This document shows positions 1 to 10,500 of a stretch of DNA of 22,966 nt, piece after piece. Positions within the stretch are counted from its first letter, which is position 1. Every line of letters starts with the position of its first letter. The stretch lies in the IMG/VR virus record IMGVR_UViG_3300025293_000932, positions 1 through 22,966 of that record; one strand, given 5' to 3'. A model generated the notes under the pieces. That model did no database searches, was not told the origin of the DNA, and was given only the letters and a program-made list of their open reading frames with translations. A program made the position numbers and the translations under genes. The DNA is from a virus.

Positions 1-1
1 G

Positions 2-619
2 AAGAATCCCTCACCTTCCGGACGGTATGTTGCCGGGGGTGACCTTGCATGGGGCCAGACCGGTGCATATTCCTGCCTCGTAATTGCTGACTACCAGACT
101 GGTGAAGAGGTTGCGGAAATACACGGGAGACTACCTGCCGAGGAAATGGCAAAGATGAGTGTTGACCTGTGCAGGGAATATAACAATGCGTTTGCCGTTA
201 TCGAGGCAAACAATGAGGGCGTGAATGTCGTTAACCGGATGATGGAACTCGGATACGGCGGGAGGATGTTCCACCGTGATCCTGAAGGCGCAGACCGTGT
301 GCCGGAAATCGTAAGGATGCGGCTTGGAAGAGTCCCGAAACGTCCCGGGTGGACAACAACAGGAATAACAAGACCGATTATGCTCGGAGATCTTCATGCT
401 GCTGTACGAAACAGGGAGATCGTCATACATGACCGAGATGCTGTCAGTGAGATGCTGACGTTTGTACGCGACGATAAAGGGAAGCCCGGACCTGCTGAGG
501 GACAGTATTCAGACAGGGTGATAGCATGGGCTCTTGCAGTACAGGGGAGAAAATGGGCTACATTTACATCCGCTTCTGCAAACCAGAGGAGAGAGGCTCT
601 TACGGTGCGGCGATGGTAA
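2..619 (+). CDS. terL: Terminase large subunit, C-terminal nuclease part (partial at left edge)
   Basis: The reading frame is open from base 2 to the TAA at 617-619; the N-terminal ATPase half lies left of the window. The visible 205 residues are the RNase H-like nuclease domain that cuts concatemeric phage DNA during head filling. The three expected acidic positions are present. Asp at bases 41-43 sits in a GGDLAWGQ motif on strand one. Glu at 203-205 sits in VIEANNEG. Asp at 512-514 sits in YSDRVIAWALA, the usual last catalytic Asp just before the C-terminal helix. The protein ends about 35 residues later with a Ser/Arg-rich tail, a normal ending for the family. It is directly upstream of the portal gene, the standard order. 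The internal ATG at 146 is not the start, because conserved sequence continues upstream of it. Confidence 0.9.
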   Translation, partial: KNPSPSGRYVAGGDLAWGQTGAYSCLVIADYQTGEEVAEIHGRLPAEEMAKMSVDLCREYNNAFAVIEANNEGVNVVNRMMELGYGGRMFHRDPEGADRVPEIVRMRLGRVPKRPGWTTTGITRPIMLGDLHAAVRNREIVIHDRDAVSEMLTFVRDDKGKPGPAEGQYSDRVIAWALAVQGRKWATFTSASANQRREALTVRRW

Positions 620-679
620 TGCTTTGGGTTATCGCTTTACGAAAGATGGCTGCACTGCGGAAAAAGCTATTGCATTAAG

Positions 680-693
680 ACCTAAGTTTAGGT
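680..693. promoter_or_regulatory. Perfect 14-bp palindrome in the terL-portal gap
   Basis: ACCTAA (680-685), two bases, then TTAGGT (688-693) form a perfect inverted repeat in the 98-110 base gap before the portal gene. The two-base centre is too tight for an RNA hairpin, so a dimeric protein site is the more natural reading. No clear -35/-10 pair is seen beside it. A chance palindrome is possible. Confidence 0.25.
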
Positions 694-729
694 GTAGACT
701 GTCACAAACCATGCTATATGAGGATGGAA

Positions 730-2592
730 ATGCCTTTAGATCCGACTGAAAAGCCAACTGCTGAAACGATCAAACGGGAACTCCAGCATTATCAGGAAAT
801 CTGGGGTGAAGCCCTTGATGTTATGAAGAAGGCAGATTCGTTCTACTGGAACCGGCACAATATATGGACATGGTTTGAAACACTTGGAAATCCTATTCCT
901 GATGCCGTTGCAAAGCGTTCCCAGTATCATTCGGGAAGAGCGCACGCTATTATCAAGCACGCTGTTGACGCGAACCTGGCGATCATGCCGAAATGGCATC
1001 GTGAAGCCGGCAGTATTTCGCAGTCGCACAAGGAAGCGGCAGACCGGGTTGAGAAAGGGCTTTCTGCTGCGGTGAGGGATGCTTTTCTTGTAGCGTTCTC
1101 GCATCCTCCAAAGGTAACCGGAAAGGACCTGCTCCTTCATAACTATGCGGTGATTTATGTAGGACTCGATGCAGAGTCACTGACAAAGAGACCGGAAAGA
1201 AAGCGCGGAGAAAACCGTGAAGACTTTGAAGAGCGTGAGTACCTCTGGGAAACACAGCGTTCAGGATGGAACCCGTTTAGGATTGAAGCAATAACTCCGG
1301 GCGATGTCCTCATGGAGCCGGGAATCAAGGTTCCCAAGAGCGCCATACGCCGGCGTAAGATCAGGGCATATGAACTCGCAGACCTGACAACAACGAAAGC
1401 CAAGGTGCTGGGAGATGTAGTCAAAATCTACGATATTGTGGGCGATCCCTATGAGGAGATCGAGGTTGAGGAGCGCTGGAGCCAGTATCATTATGCTATT
1501 TCAAGGAGCGGAAGCGAACTCCTGTGGGTTGAGGATAATACCTGGGGATTTCAGCCGTTCATGCACACGTGGGGTGGCGATGCATCGCTTCCTGTAGGAG
1601 AAACATTTAACCCAAAGTGGCTTATCGAGCAGAGTGTCCTGCATAACGCAATGGACACGGTAGTCATGTATGAGCAGTCGGTGGCAGCAAACCACCAGCT
1701 TATCCAGCGTACCGCATTTGCCAAGTTGGGCTATGTCGGGGATGCCGCAGAGGCTGCACAGCAGCTTGAGGGAGATATCATTTCCGGAGACCAGAGCCAG
1801 TGGTGGGCTGAAGTCGTACCGCAACTGGCCCCGCAGTCCATGCAGCACGTTTCGATGCTTAAAGACGCTATCGAGGAGATAACGTATTCCCTTGCGATGG
1901 CGGGATTTGCCCAGACTGGCGTTGATACGGCTACACAGGCTCTGATACAGAGCGAAGCCGGAAGCCGGAAGTCTATGGCAATCCGGAACCAGATGGAATA
2001 TCTCTATTCAATTGCGGGATCGAATATCCTGCGGCTTGTTGTCCGGATGAATGAGGAGTATCCCGATATAGAAGGACTCATTATCGGAAAGGATAAGCTA
2101 CGTGTTACTGATATTGGGAATAACTTCAGGGTACAGGCCAGTTTTGAACAGGTTGACCCTGTTGTCTTTGCACAGGAAAAGCAGGATGCACGTGAGGAAC
2201 TACGGCTCAGGCTGATTGACCGGATGACGTATCACCGGATTGCACGCCATGAGGATGCAACAGGTATCGAGAAGGGGATTATCAAGGACATTATCCGAGA
2301 GATGCCTGATGTACAGAACGAACTCCTGCAACTGGCACTGAGGGAAGAAGGGTTCGGAAATCTGGCAGATCAGCGCCAGCGTGAAGAAAGACTAAGGGCT
2401 ATGGTTGGTGCTGACGGGCAGACCCCGCTCTTCCCCGGAGGCCCGGGAGCCCCTGAAGGCGCTCCTGAAGGCCCACCACCCGGAGGGATTCCGGGAGGAC
2501 CACCTGGTGGGATTCCGGCACAATCACCCGTTCCGGTAGGGCCGGGAGTCCCTGGTATGCCACCGGCACAGGGTATGGAGGGTATGGTCTAA
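730..2592 (+). CDS. Portal protein (probable)
   Basis: The portal forms the dodecameric ring at the capsid vertex through which DNA enters and leaves and on which the terminase docks. The call rests on position (straight after terminase, upstream of scaffold and capsid), on length (620 residues, typical for portals) and on overall character. It has a helical N-terminal part, a central mixed alpha/beta part with ITPGDVLMEPGI and a Trp-rich stretch, then long helices around residues 300-420. The last ~50 residues are a Pro/Gly-rich tail with repeated GGIP, probably disordered. In-frame ATGs occur at 718, 724 and 730. Only the one at 730 has a properly spaced Shine-Dalgarno (GAGG at 720-723, 6 nt away), so I prefer it; starting at 718 would add four residues. 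Its stop overlaps the next ATG by one base. Confidence 0.72.
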   Translation: MPLDPTEKPTAETIKRELQHYQEIWGEALDVMKKADSFYWNRHNIWTWFETLGNPIPDAVAKRSQYHSGRAHAIIKHAVDANLAIMPKWHREAGSISQSHKEAADRVEKGLSAAVRDAFLVAFSHPPKVTGKDLLLHNYAVIYVGLDAESLTKRPERKRGENREDFEEREYLWETQRSGWNPFRIEAITPGDVLMEPGIKVPKSAIRRRKIRAYELADLTTTKAKVLGDVVKIYDIVGDPYEEIEVEERWSQYHYAISRSGSELLWVEDNTWGFQPFMHTWGGDASLPVGETFNPKWLIEQSVLHNAMDTVVMYEQSVAANHQLIQRTAFAKLGYVGDAAEAAQQLEGDIISGDQSQWWAEVVPQLAPQSMQHVSMLKDAIEEITYSLAMAGFAQTGVDTATQALIQSEAGSRKSMAIRNQMEYLYSIAGSNILRLVVRMNEEYPDIEGLIIGKDKLRVTDIGNNFRVQASFEQVDPVVFAQEKQDAREELRLRLIDRMTYHRIARHEDATGIEKGIIKDIIREMPDVQNELLQLALREEGFGNLADQRQREERLRAMVGADGQTPLFPGGPGAPEGAPEGPPPGGIPGGPPGGIPAQSPVPVGPGVPGMPPAQGMEGMV

Positions 2593-2840
2593 TGGCAAAC
2601 AGAAGTATTTATACAGAAGCTGCGCTGGAACTTGCAGCGGAACACTTACAGATGCGGAGAGAATCGCAGAAGATGGCGAAAGACGTCATACCTTTTGGCG
2701 AAGAGAAAGTAAGTAAGGCCAAGCTCCAGAGAATGCTTGCAGATAATCCTACCTTGCGGAAAACAATGCTCCAGAACCCTGCAACAAGGGAACGAGTCAT
2801 TGATATGTACCGCAGGAAGGGAGCAAACGATGCCGTTTGA
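2592..2840 (+). CDS. Small helical protein of unknown function
   Basis: An 82-residue charged protein, predicted by eye to be almost wholly helical: an N-terminal amphipathic stretch rich in Glu/Ala/Leu, then KAKLQRMLADNPTLRKTMLQ and a basic C-terminus. Its ATG overlaps the portal TAA by one base, so it is translationally coupled, and its own end overlaps the next gene by 11 bases. I do not recognise a family. Between portal and a large ejected-type protein it could be a head-completion or chaperone factor, but this is inferred from place only. Confidence 0.75.
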   Translation: MANRSIYTEAALELAAEHLQMRRESQKMAKDVIPFGEEKVSKAKLQRMLADNPTLRKTMLQNPATRERVIDMYRRKGANDAV

Positions 2841-4563
2841 TGGCCAGCTCAGAAGAGAAAACGGTAGATGGGAATACTATATTGCCAGCCCTGATGAAAG
2901 TGGGGAAATCATAGGATGGATTGCCATTTCGGATTTGCCGGGAATTGGTATTGCTGTTAGTCGTGAATTAATAGAAAAAATGCAGGATTTTCAATCCGTT
3001 TCCGGTGGTCAGGGAATGCAGACCCTCACGGATTGGGATAACAAACCGTGGGATTGGCCAACCTTAGTAGGGGCCTCTCAAGAAGATCCGCGTGCCGGGA
3101 GTATCGATCAGCGTTATGAGGTTCTTTTTGCTGGGCCGGAAGGAACATCGCTTACCGTTGACGCATTAGCTAAGGCTGCTGCTGCTGCTACTACTAACCG
3201 AGGCTTTCGCGAAGAGGATAAACCTGAATGGTGGGAAGCGGTAAAACCTATGTCTGGGCCGTGGACTGAACTCGGCAAAATTGATGGGGAGTTTGATCAA
3301 TTTACTGCTACCACTGAATTGAAAAATGCTTGGGATATGTACCAAACACTCTACCCAGAAGAAGCATCAGAAGCAAAAGGACCGGCTAGTGCTAATGCCT
3401 ATTTGAATCAGCAAATGGCTACTGCATATCAAGACTATGATAATGCTATAGCAGCCGGAGATCAGGAAGAGGCTGATAGGCTTTATGCAAAAATCTATAG
3501 ACTGCAAATGGAGAAACAACAACTTGCTCGTATAGGAGAGACTGAAGAAGCGCCTCAAGCAGCCCCCAGAATGACACTTGATCAGGCTATCGATGATGCG
3601 ATCCTGTCCGGTGATACAGCCAGGGCATCAGAACTGATTGCAGCCAGAGACAGATCTGAGGCCGGTAGCGGAATGACGAGAAGTCAGGCAATACAATATG
3701 CGGCTCAGTTTGCACAAACATCAGATGAATTTGACAGGATGCTTGCTGCAATAACACAGCAATACCAGCCACAACAACCTGCCGGGCCAACCCCAGAGCA
3801 ACTACGACAACAGCGCTTGGCTGATATTAGACAGTATATTCAGCCAGCACCCTTCCCAGGTGGGCCACCAGGAACCGGTATTCCTACGCCACCACTTACC
3901 GCTACTGGACAGGTAGCTACACAGCAAATCATTCCACCCCCACTTCCAATCCAAGACGATCCCTTTGCAACAGGAACTGCTACCACTGAACCGGTTCGAC
4001 AAGGGGTAGTCCCGGGAGAACCCTTTATTTCTACTCCTGAAGAGGTTACAGAAGATCCCTCGTTAGGTTTCTATGCTTCAGGACAACCCTTCGATCCCAA
4101 ATTAGCGAGAACGAGAGATATACAACTTTCTCCCGGAGGTGTTCCTATTATTCCTGTACCTGCGGGAACTAAATTCGCAGAAGGAACGGCTGGGTTTGCT
4201 GGAACTTATGATCTCAGTGGTATGCCGAAGTCACAGAATCAGCTTGCTATCGATGCTGAACTTAAACGGCTTAAAGAGATACAGGCACTGCATACTTCAG
4301 AATCCGGTACAGGCTATACCAGCCTCTATGGAGGCAAAATAGATCCTGTGATGGAAGCAGAACACAACAAGCTGCTCCAGAACCAATGGGACAGGGATAA
4401 CCCAAGGCTTGTAGCGCAGCGACAACAACAACAGACCGGCGCACCACGTTTTGGAAGCGGGAAACCGTTTGAGCAGACTCTTATGAATATAAAACAGGGC
4501 AGAACGCAGCGTAAATTAAGTTCGCAAAAGGCAGGACGAACATTTAAATTCGGCTTGTCATAG
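2830..4563 (+). CDS. Gln/Pro-rich probable virion protein, unknown function
   Basis: 577 residues starting at ATG 2830, chosen because AGGAAGGGAG lies 8 nt upstream; an in-frame ATG at 2737 would overlap the previous gene by about 100 bases. The first ~60 residues look like a small beta domain (NGRWEYYIASPDESGEIIGW). After this come a poly-Ala/Thr run, helical segments with Asp-Gln repeats (about residues 190-320), and a long Pro/Gln/Gly-rich, probably disordered region (about 310-440) containing PGGPPGTGIPTP. That motif resembles the portal tail and the linkers of the next gene. The C-terminus is basic. No enzymatic motif is seen. By eye the first part of the gene is richer in A/T than the portal gene. 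It lies 8 bases before the giant gene and probably works with it, perhaps as an ejection or internal head protein. Confidence 0.75.
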   Translation: MPFDGQLRRENGRWEYYIASPDESGEIIGWIAISDLPGIGIAVSRELIEKMQDFQSVSGGQGMQTLTDWDNKPWDWPTLVGASQEDPRAGSIDQRYEVLFAGPEGTSLTVDALAKAAAAATTNRGFREEDKPEWWEAVKPMSGPWTELGKIDGEFDQFTATTELKNAWDMYQTLYPEEASEAKGPASANAYLNQQMATAYQDYDNAIAAGDQEEADRLYAKIYRLQMEKQQLARIGETEEAPQAAPRMTLDQAIDDAILSGDTARASELIAARDRSEAGSGMTRSQAIQYAAQFAQTSDEFDRMLAAITQQYQPQQPAGPTPEQLRQQRLADIRQYIQPAPFPGGPPGTGIPTPPLTATGQVATQQIIPPPLPIQDDPFATGTATTEPVRQGVVPGEPFISTPEEVTEDPSLGFYASGQPFDPKLARTRDIQLSPGGVPIIPVPAGTKFAEGTAGFAGTYDLSGMPKSQNQLAIDAELKRLKEIQALHTSESGTGYTSLYGGKIDPVMEAEHNKLLQNQWDRDNPRLVAQRQQQQTGAPRFGSGKPFEQTLMNIKQGRTQRKLSSQKAGRTFKFGLS

Positions 4564-4571
4564 GGAGAAGC

Positions 4572-7500
4572 ATGGCTAACGGGAGAGATACAGTCCCCAT
4601 TCAGACCCCTGAGTATCTGCGGTTGAGGGCGCTTGCTGCACAAAAGAAAAAACAGGCGCAACAAATCCCCGGTCCTTTTGGGGGTGTAGCTGAACGCCGT
4701 TACCAGATGATCCCCCCAAAGTATCTTGAGCGCATGAGTCCAAGACAACGGGAAGAAGCAAGAAAGCGTCTTGAGGAGAATGAGCGTAGACGCGCAGAGA
4801 TACTTGCTCAACAGGGTGGGGTCTATCCACCACAACAACAACCCGGATTTATTCCGCGAATGATACAGAAGACAATACCGCCAGCGATTGAAAGATTTCA
4901 TCGGTATGCGGGGAGACCGTTAGGGGCGATAGGAACCGCGCTTACAGCCCCCTATGGAACAGCAGTAGTAGGAACCGGAGCGCCTGCTATGGGCGTAACT
5001 ACGCCATCAATACCTGTCCTGCCTGATCAGAAAGTACTTGAGAAGATCTTAGAAGACTATGGAGGAGAAATCCCTCTTCCTAAAACTGCGGAAGCATTTC
5101 GTAGTGCAATTGCTGCTATCCAGACAGAAAAAGGGCTTGACTGGGATGCTGCTGTGAGTGCATTTACAGATGCACATGATGTGCCGGAAGGATATGTTGG
5201 AGCAATGGAAGGTTTGCTTTCCCTTTTTATTCCACCTGGTGCTTTTGGCCCTCTTGCTGGAATAACCAGAGGAACTGTTAAAGCTGGTGTTGGTGGCCTT
5301 ACGAAGATCGCTCCACCTACTGCCAGAGTATTGGGTGCAGGGCTTAAGGCTCCGGCATACATGGCAATGGGAACGGGTGGCGTTGGCGGCCCTCGTATGC
5401 CTAGATTCGGGCCTGGAAGAGAAGTTATTTCTCCTCCAACACCACGAGGTGATGACGATGCCATAAGAGCGCTTAAAGGAATGGTTAAGCCAGAAGGCGT
5501 AAACCAACGTATGTATGACGAACTAGTTGAGTATGCTCCCACATTGTCTGATGCACAATTAGACGAAACTATAAGTGCTTCAGAAAAGATGATAAGAGGA
5601 CTAAAGAGACAACCTGGTGCGGCAACTGATCCTCGGAAGGCTATAGCAATCCATGAACTGGGGATCAGAATAGCTAAAGCTGAAAAAGCCAGAAGGGTTG
5701 CAGCACCCACCGCAGCAATCCCCACGCCCGGTGCAATGGCCGTTGACGAGATGATACAGGACGGCAATAAGCTGGCCAAATGGATGCAGAGGACTGGAAG
5801 GCAACGTGGATTGCTTAGTGGGAAAGCGTTCAACATAGAAGAACTCAACATGGTCCGACGGGGTGTTCGTGCAGAGAAAACCGGCAAGGGTGTCGGGATT
5901 AAAGATCGGAAAAGTGTATTCGACGCACCTATTGGGATCCCTCTGACTCCCGATGAGGCCCGTATCCTTGGTGCAGATTATCATGTATTTAGAGAATGGG
6001 CGAGTAAAGCAGGACTGAGAAATACAGACCCTCAATATGTCAGTGATGCTCTTTGGCTTGCCGAGGCGAAAAGAATTGGCCTTAATGCAGAAGAGTTGAT
6101 ACGGAAATATCCCGACTCATTCCCAACAAGGAAAGCCACACCCCCCGTCACGCCCGTTGCTAGGGCTGGTATGCAAGCTCCCACCCACGCACAGTTACAG
6201 GATGCTATCTCTGCTATGCCAGAGAATGAGTTAAATGAAGTGATAGCCTTAGTGGCTGATGACGTATTTGAGATTATTGGTTCTGGGTCGGGAAAGGCAC
6301 AGCGATGGGGGGTTTACTATAAGGCAAAATACGGCGACGAGGGCGTTCCGAGAGGGTTAAGGTTCCTTGGTTCCACAACGGCACGTTTTGGCGGCGATAA
6401 GACAAAGGCCGCTGCCGAATCGTTTGCCCGTGAGTTTGGTGTACGTAAGAAACTGAAGGAGGCTGTTTCGGAGCGAAATCCAAAAATTTTCGATGCTTTA
6501 ATCCGAACAGGCAGGTTTGATGTCCCCACACCCCCCGTCACGCCCGTTGCTAGGGCTATTGTTCCTGACGACCCTAACAGGTATGGCATACGTCCGAATG
6601 ACCCTGAATATCCGCCGTTACGCCAACCTAATGGCGCACCAGTACGAGGCACACCGATTTCACCAGATGATGCCAGAATCCCAGATGAAGTCTATCACGT
6701 AACGACTAATGCTCCTGCCGTGAGGTCAACGGGGCTGTTGAGGGCTTCAGGAGAAGGTGGTCTTGGTGGAGATGAACTAGACGCAATAGTCTCATTTACT
6801 ACAGATAGGGGAATAGCTAACCAGCTTGCTGATGACTTTAGATTGGCATCTGAAATTGCCAATATGCCAGAGGACTCATTGGCTATTGGCGAAAGATTAC
6901 TAAGGCAAGCAACCGAAGAAGGATGGGGCGAATCTCCGGGCTTCAGCAGGCTTGTTGCACTTGCCAGAGAGGGCAAGCATAAAAGAATAGCAAAAGATTG
7001 GCTCGTTGATTACTTTGGGCAAAGAGCGGCAGCAACACAGAAAAGAAACCCAATACTTTTAGGTGATGCCGAGAAGTTCAGGGGTTGGAACCCTGCTAAT
7101 ATCGAAGTTATACCAGTCCCAAAAACGTCTTTGCGTACCGGGGCAATGGTTACTGATTTTGACGACGCTTTTGGGATCGACGAATTTGGCATAGGACTTA
7201 AAGAGATTCGTGTCTACGGGGATGTGCCTGTCACCCCCACCAAAGCAATCCCCACGCCCACTGCTAGGGCTGCTGCACCTGTCGATACAATGGTCAATGA
7301 TATAGCAAACAGGTTAGGCCATCAGGTAAAGAGAAATCCTCTTAATAATAGAGAATGGGTATTCACTGATGAGGCTGGGGAACTTACGATCAAAGCTGAA
7401 CTTGCTCCATCTTTAGGAGATCCAAATAGAATACGGCTTGTCTCTATGGCATCTCCATCGAAAGGTCTAGGAAATGCAAGCAGGTGGATGGATGAACTTG

Positions 7501-10500
7501 TAAGTGTTGCTGATGAAAATAATATTGCACTTGAATTAAGTGCCGTGCCTTTTGGAAGAGCAAGTGGAGGGCTAACTAAGCGGCAACTTAAAGCATTTTA
7601 CACAAAGCGTGGATTTAAGTTTGAGCAGGGATCAGACAGTGGAGTAAGAGGGGCTAGGGGTCAGACATTAGACCCTTCCGTTACCACTACAGGAAGATTT
7701 CGATTGACCTTTGGGGACGAAGCTATAGCAGCGGAACAGGGAATCCCCACGCCCGGTGCTGCAATAGCAAAAGAGCCTTGGCAGATGACTAAGGCAGAGT
7801 TTAATGCTGCCCGTGTAACGAAGCAGCAGATGTTAGACCGTGGCGCGGAAGGAAATCTTAATAGTGCCGTAGAAATACAAATGCCTATCAGTCGCATAGA
7901 GGGGCTAGAGCCTATTCCAGCAATGGAAGGCGGTTATGTGCCTGGGAGGCTAATAACACAACCAGTTGAGATTAGGTATGAAAAAGACCTAGACCAATTT
8001 ATTTTGTATGCGGGGAATCATCGAGTCCAACAAGCTAGAATCAATGGACAGAGTACAGTTCCTGCATTTGTAGAGGGCATTAAGTATGAAGACTTGAAGC
8101 AAGCAATCCCCACGCCCACTGCTGCAAAAACTGTGAAAAAGATACCGGCTAAAAAACAGGCAAAGTCATCTGATGCACCTTCTTCTGTTAAAGAGGAATT
8201 ACCTGAACGATTTGTAAAACCAAATAATCCTGTAGTCACTGAAACACCGCCGCCAAAGGCAGCGCAAGGGCCGCCAGAGCCTATGGATGACGGGAACTTC
8301 AACAGGAATAATTTCGGAGGGGATGGGCCGCCACCCAAAACGACCGCAGAACCCCCAACCGGACCGGACGATATAGTTCTTGACCTGACGGACACTAAAG
8401 AACTGGAAGAACTTATTTTCACTGACGATTATTTCCGGAAAATCATACAGTTACCGGGAATGCGTCAAACCTTGGGACATTCCAATCCCGCTGGTGCAGC
8501 TCGTACTCCTATGGAGAAATTTGCTGCGCTGCGTACGTGGTTGATGAACGAGTCAACAGAGCGAACTATCAGGGCAATGGGTCATATCGATAGGCACGCT
8601 GAGGACACGTTATTTGGGCCGTTCACTAAAGAGCGTCTGATCAAGAAAGGCCCGCTTAAAGGACTAGGTCTTAACGATATCCGGACATACCCGAAACGGT
8701 ATGCGAAAAAACTTACTCCGGAACAGACTGAATGGATAAAGCAGATGGACGAGATTGAAAGAAGCAAACTGGCTTCTCTAGAGCGTAATGAGGTAGAAGT
8801 CAACCTGCTGGGATTTGAAGAAGGTGGCCAGTATGCTGGACGCCGATGGATGGGTAAGTTCGATAATGACGGGAAGTTGATAGATATCGGATATGTTGGT
8901 GGGGGTAGCCGTAGGAAATTGCCGCCATTTCTTGAACCTCGGGTGCTTAAATCTCAGTCTGAGGGTTTCAAGTTAGGATTTCAGGCTATGAGTGAAACAG
9001 AAGCCTTGGCTCTCAATGTTCAGGGTCATTACACGCATATCATCGATAAGAAGATGTATGACTGGCTTATATATCACTCAGGGATAGGTTATAGAGATGT
9101 TGGAATCTCTGAAGGAATGAAGCTGGCTGATGCGGCTGTAAAGATGAAAGCGGCAGCAGGTAAAAAGGCCATTCTGGCTCTTCAGCGTGCCATGAGAGGC
9201 GAAACGATCCCAACAGGAACCGTCAAGTCTATTGAACGGGTATTCCCCCAGCTTAAAGGGAAGGTCAGAGCGCCAACAAAAGTCTTGGCACAGGACGTCA
9301 TTAAGGCTGCGAAAGAACTGCAAAAGCCTAATGTTGTTCTTGAAGTTCCAAAGATAGGGGCAATTAAGAAAGTCCAGAAACTATTAGAGGAAGCCTCAGA
9401 GCGGCTTAGTCAAAACCCAGCCGATAAGGCTCTCAGACGCGAGGTATCGAGACTGCAAAAAAGTCTTGGCTTTATCCGCTACCGGGTAGGTCTAGGAAAG
9501 CCACTGGAACTCATCCGAGTTCCGGCAAAGGAACTGCGGAAGATGGCTGTTGATTCGCTACAGGAAATGCTTGACGCAATCAGGGGTACACCTACCAAAG
9601 TCGAGGGATATAAAACACTACAATACAGAGGCGGATTACTCAGTGATCTCCTCGTAGAACAAAAAAAGACAAGCAAATCTATAGCCGATTATAAGAAAAA
9701 GTGGGGAGAGCCGGGGCGTGAAGAAGCATACCTCCAAATTCCCGGAGGAGAGAGAAGAATTCTGACTGGGCCTGACGCAAAGACGATAGCAATACGCATG
9801 AACAATATATTCACCCCAGCGGAAAACAAGTTCTACAACATTCTTGCGTTTGCTAATAAGTTCAATGTTCTTTTCCGAGGGCTTCAGTTAACGGCAGACG
9901 GTGGAGTTGGACTGATCCATCTTGCAATACTTGCTGGTGCAGAACCCAAAATATGGACAAAAGCGATGTGGGCTTTCCATAATGAATTGATCCGCTCTGC
10001 TGCCAGTAAGTCAGTCACAAACAGGATATATAAGCAACACGCGGCTCTTCTGAACAGATGGCCTATTGTGCAGTTATCCGAACAGGGTACAGAGGCAACA
10101 GCGGCATTCGCAAGAGGACAGCTCTTAAAAGCAAGGTTGCCTGCCGGTATTCCCCTGATAGGCGGCAGACAGGTACTGGCGTTACCAGATAAATTACTTC
10201 AGCCGTTCAGGAATGCGTTTAACTTTGCTATGGACCAAGCAGCAATTGACCTGATTAAAGCCCTTGAGCATCTGGCAACAACTCCTAGATTGAAGGCAGA
10301 AATTTCACGGTACATAAATAACGTCCGAGGTCTAGGCTCATCTAAGCAGATCGGCGTAGGTAAATGGATGCGTTTAGCCGAACAAAGCGTAATGCTTGCG
10401 CCTAACTATAACCGTTCAATAGTGGCTATTTTTTCCTCTCTTTTCAGGGGTGGAATGGATGCCAAGTTAGCCCGTCAAGCATTAATGCGTGCAACATTTG

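Noticed and set aside
613-678. 21-codon frame MVMLWVIALRKM... at the end of the terminase gene
   Set aside because: No Shine-Dalgarno at the right spacing and too short to judge.
534-749. Open frame of 71 codons spanning the end of terminase and the start of portal
   Set aside because: No ribosome site, odd composition (many Cys, Arg and Gly), and it overlaps two well-supported genes in another frame.
3172-3196. GCT-rich triplet run in the Gln/Pro-rich gene
   Set aside because: A short poly-Ala/Thr codon run; low complexity with no sign of function.
4326-4901. 191-codon open frame on the - strand across the junction of two large genes
   Set aside because: Cys/Leu/Ser-rich composition typical of antisense frames; no start signals.
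5057-5887. 276-codon open frame on the - strand inside the giant gene
   Set aside because: Ser/Ala/Pro-rich shadow of the + strand gene, no ribosome site, and opposite in direction to all supported genes.
5715-8123. Regularly recurring repeats considered as a CRISPR array
   Set aside because: Spacing is 130 codons or more, repeats are in frame and encode Pro-rich linkers, and the 'spacers' are protein modules.
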